In this document: positions 5,199-10,272 of the stretch, piece by piece
How positions within the stretch are numbered: the first letter of the stretch is position 1
How the letters are laid out: every line of letters begins with the position of its first letter
Translations under genes and position numbers: made by a program
The notes under the pieces: model-generated
What the model was told of the DNA's origin: nothing
The model's database searches: none
The model's input: the letters and a program-made list of their open reading frames with translations, nothing else
From: a bacterium
Lineage (GTDB): Bacteria > Sumerlaeota > Sumerlaeia > UBA8349
Assembly (NCBI GenBank): GCA_013203855.1
Contig: JABMPG010000029.1
Coordinates: forward strand, 1-10,272
Direction of reading: 5' to 3'
DNA length: 10,272 nucleotides

Positions 5199-6110
5199 TT
5201 GCGCCCTGCTCCTGCCACACTGTGTCCCTTTCCGTCCCGGGAACACTTATCCCTGCTGTCCGCGCCTCGGCAGTGGGACCTCGTCGCGTCGTTTGCTCAA
5301 CCCGACGTGGAGCCCGTCCACTCCCCCGACCGCCAGCGCTGGCTCTGCGACCACTGTCACGCTCACGCCCATGGGGAGATCCTGTTGGCTCTTTCGGGAG
5401 AAGGATTCCATTCGCTCAACGGTGTCATCTACCCGCTTTCACCCGGAGTGCTGTTGGCGCTGGGACCGTTCGAAACCCATGACAATGGATATCGCGGGCG
5501 GGGTCACGGTGAGGAGCACCTCTGGGTCAGCATCCTGGCCCAGACATTCGTGGCACGATTGGTTCGCCGCGCCGAGGGCCGCACCGGATTAAGCACGGAC
5601 TGGCGGGCGCTTTTCACGGCATCGGATGCTCACGTCCTGCCGGAGGCATTCCTGGGACTATGGCGCGAGGGAAATGCGGACATCAGCGGAGAGTCTCGCC
5701 GAACCCGTCTCCTGGGAGCGTCGGCCCTCTTGGCATCCGCGATCATGGATGCATCGCTCGAGAACAGACTAGCCAGCGAAGGCTCCGCCTTTCAGGAACG
5801 TGTTCTCGCGGATGCCTGCGAACACATTCGCCAGACAGCGGGCAGCGGGATCAGTCTCGATGGCCTCGCGGATATTGCGGGATACAGCAAATACCACTTT
5901 CATCGCATGTTTGTTCGTCACGTCGGCATGACGGTTCACCAATACATCGATCAGTGCCGCATCGAGAGAGTTCGCGACCTCAAGCACCAGGGACTGACGA
6001 AGCAGGCCATCTCCGCCGCTCTCGGATTCTCCGCCCCATCGGCCTTCTCGCGGTGGGAACGACACCGGATGAGTGACGATGTGGAGCGAGAAGTCCAACG
6101 GCGGAAGTGA
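5199..6110 (+). CDS. AraC-family transcriptional regulator
   Basis: The 303-residue protein has an N-terminal cupin-like ligand domain around CDHCHAHAHGEILLALSGEG (50-69), followed by LSPGVLLALGPFETHD, and a C-terminal double helix-turn-helix. The first HTH is ISLDGLADIAGYSKYHFHRMFVRHVGMTVHQYI (218-250). The second is LTKQAISAALGFSAPSAFSRWERH. The usual FxxxxGMTP tail after SAFSRW appears about two residues shorter (WERHRM), and the end is a short charged tail, so DNA contact by the second HTH may be altered. The start is a TTG with GGAGG at 5183-5187, 11 nt upstream; an in-frame stop just before it leaves no earlier choice, though a later start is possible. It is divergent from the aminotransferase operon, its likely target. 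Its stop is 5 bp from the convergent blaI stop, leaving no room for a terminator between them. Confidence 0.88.
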   Translation: MRPAPATLCPFPSREHLSLLSAPRQWDLVASFAQPDVEPVHSPDRQRWLCDHCHAHAHGEILLALSGEGFHSLNGVIYPLSPGVLLALGPFETHDNGYRGRGHGEEHLWVSILAQTFVARLVRRAEGRTGLSTDWRALFTASDAHVLPEAFLGLWREGNADISGESRRTRLLGASALLASAIMDASLENRLASEGSAFQERVLADACEHIRQTAGSGISLDGLADIAGYSKYHFHRMFVRHVGMTVHQYIDQCRIERVRDLKHQGLTKQAISAALGFSAPSAFSRWERHRMSDDVEREVQRRK

Positions 6111-6115
6111 GCATG

Positions 6116-6505
6116 TCAGCGCCCCTCCTTTCGCGCCTCGTCGATCAGGCGGGAGAGCCGGTCGAGATCCTCGGGGGTGAGACCGCTTTTTTCCGTCTCG
6201 ATGAGCGAAGCCGCAGCCTGGACCGCCGAACCGTTGAAGACACGGTCGATCAGGTCGCTGACCAGCCGCCGCGTGACTCGGCTCTCGTTTGCCTTGGCGC
6301 GATAGACGTGTCGATGCGGGACGGTGTCGCGCACGACCAGGCCCTTCTCCGTCATGATCTGGAGCTGCTTGAGGGTGGTGGTATAGCCCGTCTCGCGGTC
6401 GAGAGACTCATGCACGTCGCGCACGGTGGCGGGTCCGTGTTGCCAGAGAACCTTGAGGATGGCCAGTTCCATCTCGGTTGGGTGCCGTGACTCTTTTCTC
6501 GCCAT
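6116..6505 (-). CDS. BlaI/MecI/CopY-family winged-helix repressor
   Basis: The 129-residue product matches the family length. The winged helix begins HPTEMELAILKVLWQHGPATVRDVHESL (8-35), continues GYTTTLKQLQIMTEKGLVVRD (recognition helix and following strand) and has the wing HRHVYRAK. The C-terminal half (RLVSDLIDRVFNGSAVQAAASLI, then LTPEDLDRLSRLIDEAR) is the usual dimerisation region. In this family the repressor is normally cut by a BlaR1/MecR1-type sensor protease, but no sensor gene adjoins it here. It has its own promoter with two tandem operators, so it is probably autoregulated. AGAGG lies 7 nt before the ATG. It sits downstream of, and codirectional with, the tonB-like gene. The operators may also respond to readthrough from that operon. 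Confidence 0.9.
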   Translation of the reverse strand: MARKESRHPTEMELAILKVLWQHGPATVRDVHESLDRETGYTTTLKQLQIMTEKGLVVRDTVPHRHVYRAKANESRVTRRLVSDLIDRVFNGSAVQAAASLIETEKSGLTPEDLDRLSRLIDEARKEGR

Positions 6506-6534
6506 GGGAAGGCCTCTCTTTGGAAGATGAGCCC

Positions 6535-6563
6535 ATTGTTACGATGGCCTTCGTAGATGTCAA
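6535..6563 (-). promoter_or_regulatory. Promoter of the blaI-type gene
   Basis: Perfect -35 TTGACA (6558-6563), a 17-bp spacer and -10 AACAAT (6535-6540); a shift to TAACAA gives 16 bp. The leader to the ATG at 6505 is about 20 nt. The promoter lies between and within the two operator copies. Confidence 0.7.
6540..6555. promoter_or_regulatory. Operator 1 for the BlaI-type repressor
   Basis: Perfect inverted repeat TACGA-N6-TCGTA, lying in the spacer and touching the -10 box. It resembles the TACA/TGTA-type dyads bound by BlaI/MecI in general design but has its own sequence. The second copy is centred exactly 22 bp away, two helical turns. Confidence 0.65.
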
Positions 6564-6577
6564 CGAAAAACTTCGTA
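6562..6577. promoter_or_regulatory. Operator 2 for the BlaI-type repressor
   Basis: On the minus strand TACGA-N6-TCGTT, the same dyad as operator 1 with one changed end base, just upstream of and touching the -35 box. Confidence 0.6.
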
Positions 6578-6621
6578 GAAATGTCGCCGGGCAGACGGAC
6601 CGCACTGTTGGCCGACATCCG

Positions 6622-7485
6622 CTATTTCCCGAAGGAAAACGTAACCGAGACGGTGATGTAGTCGCGTTTCACGTCGGCGGGGAGGGGCGGAAGGTTGTGG
6701 GTGCGGAGCAGGGCGTCGCGGGCGTAGCGGTTGAGCTGTTCGTTGCCGGTGGTCTCGACGACATCGATATCGTAGATCAGGCCGTCCTTGCGCACCTTGA
6801 AACGCAGCGTGCAGATCACCCGGGCCCGGTTCTTGTAGTGAACAGGATATTGGAAGTTGCGCTCGAAGAGATCCCGTGCCTGCTGTTTGTAGGAATAGGG
6901 CAGGAAGACGCCGGCCTCGGTTTGAAGCATGTGGTCCTGAGTGGAGGTCGAGGGAGAAGGGGCGCCGGTGGGGCTGCCCTTCGGCGCCGGCGCGGGACGT
7001 CTCGGTGTGGGCTGCGGCGTCGGGCGAAGCGTCTCCTTCTTGGGCTCGGGGGCCGCCTGTTTCGGCGTCGCCTTGGGCCGGGGCTGGGGCGTCGGGGTCG
7101 GAGTGGCGACAACCTTCTTCGCGGGCTCCTTCTGGGCAGTCTTATCCGTAGGCGTGGGGGTAGGCGTGACCTTGGGGACTTCAATCACTTGGCGCGGGGT
7201 CGGCTTCGGTGTCGGAACCGGAGTCGGTTTGGGCGTGGGGATCGCTTCGGGTCGGGCGTTTTCCGGATCAAGGAGACGCTCTTCGCCCTTGGGATTTTCC
7301 TTGGGCTCCTCGGCCTCGATCTGAGACGTGACGACCTGGAGTTCACGGGGAAGCCAGGTGATCCGCTTGCGGGCCTGGAGCGGGATCAGGCCCAGGATAA
7401 CCAAGACCAGAAACAGCGCGACGTGACCGCCCGTCGAGTAAAGAAGGGTCAGAAGAAAGGAACTCTGGCTGGCGCGGGTATCCAT
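6622..7485 (-). CDS. TonB/TolA-like energy transducer with long proline-threonine linker
   Basis: The 287-residue protein has an N-terminal membrane anchor (about residues 16-36, HVALFLVLVILGLIPL). A periplasmic linker rich in Pro, Thr and Lys follows (about 80-178, with many PTP and TPTP repeats). The C-terminal domain (about 190-287) includes ARVICTLRFKVRKDGLIYDI and ARDALLRTHNLPPLP and ends VTFSFGK, as in TonB/TolA C-terminal domains. Such proteins carry proton-motive force from ExbB/ExbD (or TolQ/TolR) across the periplasm to outer-membrane partners. It follows exbD after 14 bp. The linker is Pro-rich as in TonB, not Ala/Lys-helical as in TolA, yet no TonB-dependent receptor or TolB/Pal gene is in view, so either role remains open. 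Repetitive linker codons produce a long antisense open frame, which I discount. Confidence 0.85.
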   Translation of the reverse strand: MDTRASQSSFLLTLLYSTGGHVALFLVLVILGLIPLQARKRITWLPRELQVVTSQIEAEEPKENPKGEERLLDPENARPEAIPTPKPTPVPTPKPTPRQVIEVPKVTPTPTPTDKTAQKEPAKKVVATPTPTPQPRPKATPKQAAPEPKKETLRPTPQPTPRRPAPAPKGSPTGAPSPSTSTQDHMLQTEAGVFLPYSYKQQARDLFERNFQYPVHYKNRARVICTLRFKVRKDGLIYDIDVVETTGNEQLNRYARDALLRTHNLPPLPADVKRDYITVSVTFSFGK

Positions 7486-7499
7486 CGGATCTGCCGGGG

Positions 7500-7952
7500 C
7501 TAATCCTCTTCCCGGGTCGGCTCGGTGATCAGGCCAATATTCGCCACCCCGGCGCGTTTCACCGTATCGATCACTTTGGCGAAAATCTCATAGCGACTCT
7601 CGGCATCAGCCTGGATCACCACGGCGGTCTCGGGGCGCGTGGCGGTGGCGTGAGCAAGGCGTTCTTCGAGTTCCGCCAGCGTGACGCGGACCTCTTGGCC
7701 TCGCTCCTGAAAATAGAGCCACTCCTCGGCCTCGCCCTCCTGGCGCTTCTCGATCAGGATCTGAATCGTCTTGTCGGGCTCGTCGACGACCGGGCCGCTG
7801 TCCACGTCAGGCAGGTTGATCTTCAGGCCGTGGGTGAGCTGTGGCGCGACGAGCATGAACGTGATGAGGAGGATAAAGGCTGTGTCGAGCAGGTTCGTCA
7901 CGTTCAGAGACGACTCGATCTCGAGGGGCTGTCTGTGGCGCTTGTGTTGCAT
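7500..7952 (-). CDS. exbD: ExbD/TolR-family biopolymer transport protein
   Basis: The 150-residue protein has a short basic cytoplasmic start, then a single transmembrane segment LLDTAFILLITFMLVAP (about 21-37). D23 is the conserved proton-carrying Asp. The periplasmic domain begins INLPDV and includes AVVIQADAESRYEIFAKVIDTVKRAGVANIGL, the usual ExbD/TolR end motif, near residues 114-140. It is the ion-channel partner of the ExbB/TolQ protein upstream. The gap to that gene is 35 bp and contains a small GC-rich inverted repeat. ExbD and TolR cannot be separated from sequence alone, so the symbol is nominal. Confidence 0.92.
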   Translation of the reverse strand: MQHKRHRQPLEIESSLNVTNLLDTAFILLITFMLVAPQLTHGLKINLPDVDSGPVVDEPDKTIQILIEKRQEGEAEEWLYFQERGQEVRVTLAELEERLAHATATRPETAVVIQADAESRYEIFAKVIDTVKRAGVANIGLITEPTREED

Positions 7953-7987
7953 GGCTGTGGCCGCCGCTCAGGGGCGGGGCTCTCCGG

Positions 7988-8812
7988 TTAGACTTCGTGT
8001 TTGAGCAATTGTTTCTGAATGATGTTCGAAAGTTCGAGAGCGAAGGAATCCATGCGGCTGGTAAGAACCTGGACCTTGGCTGTAAAGTAATTATACATGA
8101 CAGATGCCGGAATCGCCGCCGCCAAGCCCGCCACGGTCGTGATCAGAGCGGTCGCGATGCCCGGCGCCAAAACGCTCAGGGTTGCCGATCCTTCAATCCC
8201 TAAGCCCTGGAATGTGGACATAATACCCCATACAGTCCCAAACAAGCCTATGAATGGACACACATTCGAAGCAACGGCCAGGAATATGAGTTGGCTTTCG
8301 AGGTGGGTCATCTCGTTGGAGATCGTCCGCTCGAAGACCCGTTCGACGCCGGCCTTGGCCACATCGACTCGCTGTTCGTTCGAGAGTTGATAACCTAGTT
8401 TGTACCAGTCCTCGATTTCCAGTTCAAGATAGCCTTCGCGCAGAATCTGAGCCAAAGGGCTGTCGGGATAGGCTGCCGTGTTCTTGTAGGCGTCCTCAAG
8501 ATTCCCGCTGCCCGCCATGCACTCGTTCACGAATCGATTGGTCTGGCGGACGGCTGACTGGAGATGGAAGAACTTATAAATGATGATGCCCCAGGTGACG
8601 ATCGAGAAAACGAGGAGGATGACCAGGCAGATCTTTCCGACTGCGTCGGAGGAGGCGATCATTCCGAGAACATCGACACCCAGCCAGTCGGCAAGGTGGC
8701 TGCTGGAGCCCTCTTCGGCGCAGGAGGTCAGAGCCAACAGGCCGGCGGCGGCGAAAAGGGCGGAAATTGATGACTTTGCGGGGCGATTTCGCTGAATACA
8801 GGAGTGGCTCAT
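7988..8812 (-). CDS. exbB: MotA/TolQ/ExbB-family proton channel protein with a lipoprotein-like N-terminus
   Basis: The 274-residue protein has transmembrane segments at about 60-80, 172-196 and 213-238. The core motif CPFIGLFGTVWGIMSTF (185-201) and LAPGIATALITTVAGLAAAIPA match the family. The first 40 residues are unusual: a basic start (R8, R10, K13), a hydrophobic run and a lipobox, LTSC at 28-31. This looks like a type II signal peptide, with C31 then being lipidated. An internal ATG at M51 would give a more ordinary TolQ/ExbB start, but the upstream ATG overlaps the parB stop (ATGA) and has translational coupling. Base composition in roughly 8030-8420 looks more AT-rich than in neighbouring genes. 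ExbB versus TolQ cannot be settled. Confidence 0.9.
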   Translation of the reverse strand: MSHSCIQRNRPAKSSISALFAAAGLLALTSCAEEGSSSHLADWLGVDVLGMIASSDAVGKICLVILLVFSIVTWGIIIYKFFHLQSAVRQTNRFVNECMAGSGNLEDAYKNTAAYPDSPLAQILREGYLELEIEDWYKLGYQLSNEQRVDVAKAGVERVFERTISNEMTHLESQLIFLAVASNVCPFIGLFGTVWGIMSTFQGLGIEGSATLSVLAPGIATALITTVAGLAAAIPASVMYNYFTAKVQVLTSRMDSFALELSNIIQKQLLKHEV

Positions 8813-9687
8813 GTGTGGTCTATCCCAAAGAAGTCGGTGAGGATCTCGAAATCGTCGAGGGACCGGTACTGGATCTCGACTTTGCCGGAGTCGTGGCTGA
8901 CGGGGCGGATGAAGACGGGCAGGCCGATCTTCATCGAAAACTGCTCCTGAAGAGACCGCATCTGGGCCTCGACGGAGGCGGGTTTCGGCGGCTGCGGCTT
9001 TCTCTCCCGCGTCATGCGGCGGGCGGCGGCCTCCGCCTCGCGGACCGAAAGGCCCTTGCTGACGATCATGTTGCGAAGATTGCGCTGCTTCGGCGGCTCT
9101 TGCACGGACAGAATGGCCCGAGCATGCCCGGCCGAGATCCGGTCCTCAAGAATGTCTTCCTGAATATCGAGGGGGAGGTTCAGGAGCCGCAGGCTGTTGG
9201 CCACGGTCGAGCGGCTTTTGCCCACCCGGGCCGCGGCTTCCTCCTGGCTGAGGCTGAACTGCTGGATGAGAGACTGAAAGGCGCGGGATTCTTCAACCGC
9301 GTTCAGGTCTTCCCGCTGCAAGTTCTCGATCAGGGCGATCTCAAAGGACGCCTCATCCGTCACATCCGTGACGATGCAGGGCACATTGTCGAGTCCGGCC
9401 ATCAGGGAGGCCCGGTGGCGGCGTTCTCCCGCCACGATCTCATAGTGATCGTGGCGCTTGCGGACCAAGAGGGGCTGGAGGACCCCTTTTTCCCGGATGG
9501 AATTGGCTAGTTCCGACAGGTGTTCCTCATTGAAAAGCGATCGGGGCTGGTTCAGATTCGGGCGGAGCTGGTCGACCCGTATCTCGACCACCTGTCGGCT
9601 TCCCGGCTCGGGTTGGGTCGCGACAGCTGGGACGGAGCCAATAAGGGAATCAAGCCCCCGTCCCAAGGCGCGTTTTTTCACAGGCAT
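8809..9687 (-). CDS. parB: Chromosome-partitioning protein ParB (Spo0J/Noc-type CTPase clamp)
   Basis: The 292-residue protein has the N-terminal ParA-stimulating motif KKRALGRGLDSLIG (4-17), then RPNLNQPR and the CTP-binding GERRHRA (87-93). ENLQREDLNAVEESRAFQSLI (121-141), an HTH in LSQEEAAARVGKSRSTVANSLRLLNL (146-171), and a C-terminal dimerisation region (VEIQYRSLDDFEILTDFF) follow. It binds parS, loads and slides as a clamp, and works with ParA to segregate the origin region. The start ATG at 9687 has GGAGG (9694-9698) 6 nt upstream and gives the classical N-terminus; the longer frame to 9744 is rejected. It overlaps the end of parA by 38 bp. Its stop overlaps the exbB ATG. A parS-like sequence lies in the IS remnant about 7 kb away. 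Confidence 0.95.
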   Translation of the reverse strand: MPVKKRALGRGLDSLIGSVPAVATQPEPGSRQVVEIRVDQLRPNLNQPRSLFNEEHLSELANSIREKGVLQPLLVRKRHDHYEIVAGERRHRASLMAGLDNVPCIVTDVTDEASFEIALIENLQREDLNAVEESRAFQSLIQQFSLSQEEAAARVGKSRSTVANSLRLLNLPLDIQEDILEDRISAGHARAILSVQEPPKQRNLRNMIVSKGLSVREAEAAARRMTRERKPQPPKPASVEAQMRSLQEQFSMKIGLPVFIRPVSHDSGKVEIQYRSLDDFEILTDFFGIDHT

Positions 9688-10272
9688 GGACAACCTCCTG
9701 GCAGAGCTGCATGTAGTTGAGAGATCCACGGGAGCGGAAATCATAGAAAATGATGGGTTTGCCGAAACTGCTGGCCTCGCTGAGCTTGACAGAACGGTGA
9801 ATCACGGCTTGGAAGACCTGCTCGCCGAAAACCCGCCGGACTTCTTCCTCGACCTGTTGGGAAAGGTTGGTCCGGGCATCGAACATGGTGACAACCAGGC
9901 CGAGGAGGGACAAATCCGGATTATGGGCGCGGCGGACCCGGTCAATTGTCTGCGTCAGGGCACTCAGTCCCTCCAATGCGAAGTATTCGCTCTGGACCGG
10001 CACCAGGACCTGTCGGGCGAAGACGAGGACATTGAGCGTCAGGAGGCCGAGCGACGGCGGAGCATCGATCAGGATGTACTGATAGTCGGGCAGAAGGGGC
10101 TCAAGGGCCAAAGCGAGGCGCTGGGCGCGGTCGGGAAGATCGATAAGTTCCATTTCGGCGCCAACGAGGTCCATAGAAGAAGGAAGCAGGTCCAGCCGCT
10201 CGAATTCCGTCTTGAGAATGACTTCATGGGGCTCGGCGGAGTCGAGGAGAACGTCGTAGACGCCCTTGGTGA
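9650..10272 (-). CDS. parA: Chromosome-partitioning ATPase ParA/Soj, C-terminal part (gene continues beyond the window end)
   Basis: A deviant Walker-type ATPase that binds nucleoid DNA and moves ParB-parS complexes. The frame is open to the window edge, giving 206 visible residues that begin TKGVYDVLLDSAEPHEVILK. Seen: EFERLDLLPSSMDLVGAEMEL, the Walker A'/B-side block YILIDAPPSLGLLTLNVL, VPVQSEYFALEGLSAL, and the C-terminal FYDFRSRGSLNYMQLCQEVV. The P-loop (KGGxGKT) must lie outside the window, so activity cannot be judged. The first in-window Met (10174) is internal, not a start. It is the upstream member of the operon with parB, exbB, exbD and tonB. Confidence 0.93.
   Translation of the reverse strand, partial: TKGVYDVLLDSAEPHEVILKTEFERLDLLPSSMDLVGAEMELIDLPDRAQRLALALEPLLPDYQYILIDAPPSLGLLTLNVLVFARQVLVPVQSEYFALEGLSALTQTIDRVRRAHNPDLSLLGLVVTMFDARTNLSQQVEEEVRRVFGEQVFQAVIHRSVKLSEASSFGKPIIFYDFRSRGSLNYMQLCQEVVHACEKTRLGTGA
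9694..9698 (-). promoter_or_regulatory. Ribosome binding site deciding the parB start
   Basis: GGAGG lies 6 nt before the ATG at 9685-9687, within the parA coding region. It fixes the start at MPVKKRALGRGL. Confidence 0.75.

Noticed and set aside
5089..5220. N-terminal extension of the aminotransferase
   Set aside because: It covers the intergenic promoter region and has no family similarity; the ATG at 5088 has a Shine-Dalgarno sequence.
6578..6621. Possible terminator between the tonB-like gene and blaI
   Set aside because: Only a 6-bp stem (ATGTCG / CGACAT) with a distant partner and weak T content; insufficient support.
6664..6679. Second parS-like sequence (GTTTCACGT)
   Set aside because: Only the left half matches; the right half does not resemble parS.
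6478..7503. A 341-codon plus-strand open frame
   Set aside because: It is antisense to the tonB-like gene; its Gly/Arg-rich part mirrors the Pro/Thr linker codons.
8767..9510. A 247-codon plus-strand open frame
   Set aside because: It is antisense to parB and has no recognisable domain.
9688..9744. N-terminal extension of ParB
   Set aside because: It overlaps parA further, and the classical ParB start with GGAGG lies downstream at 9687.

Overview
The window is a GC-rich bacterial chromosome segment from a diderm (Gram-negative-type) organism, since it carries a TonB/ExbB/ExbD envelope energy system. The mix of an IS4-type transposase remnant, a neutral-ceramidase-fold protein paired with a DegT aminotransferase, and a ParAB–ExbBD–TonB operon suggests a member of the PVC group or a neighbouring environmental phylum (Planctomycetota, Lentisphaerota, Hydrogenedentota-like). 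This placement is a weak inference; no rRNA or marker gene is present. Almost all genes lie on the minus strand.

Layout. (1) 1-1304: an arsenic operon on the minus strand, reading arsR -> arsC -> arsM (arsM runs off the window start). It has a sigma70-type promoter overlapped by a perfect inverted repeat that is a good ArsR operator candidate. The arsR-arsC gap holds a palindromic repeat bounded by two near-identical 23-bp copies of the arsR-end/arsC-start junction. (2) 1481-2361: the 5' end of a plus-strand gene, cut off by a 730-bp internally deleted IS4-family element. Both 17-bp terminal inverted repeats survive, but only the N-terminal part of the transposase does. A parS-like 16-mer (14 of 16) lies inside this element. 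(3) 2445-6110: a DegT/DnrJ-type PLP aminotransferase and a neutral-ceramidase-fold protein, coupled with 4 bp between them, and a divergent AraC regulator. (4) 6116-6577: a BlaI/MecI-type repressor with a promoter covered by two tandem operators. (5) 6622-10272: an operon reading parA (partial) -> parB -> exbB/tolQ -> exbD/tolR -> tonB/tolA-like, with overlapping or closely spaced genes.

How the genes work together. ArsR derepresses the ars genes when arsenite is present. ArsC reduces arsenate to arsenite, and ArsM methylates arsenite. The AraC protein probably controls the divergent aminotransferase/hydrolase pair, which may act on an amino sugar, aminocyclitol or amide-linked compound (substrate unknown). 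ParA and ParB would segregate the chromosome origin. They are translationally linked to an inner-membrane proton-driven motor (ExbB, ExbD) and its periplasm-spanning arm (TonB/TolA-like), which may tie chromosome segregation to envelope energisation or constriction. The BlaI repressor appears autoregulated; its other targets and its sensor are not visible here.
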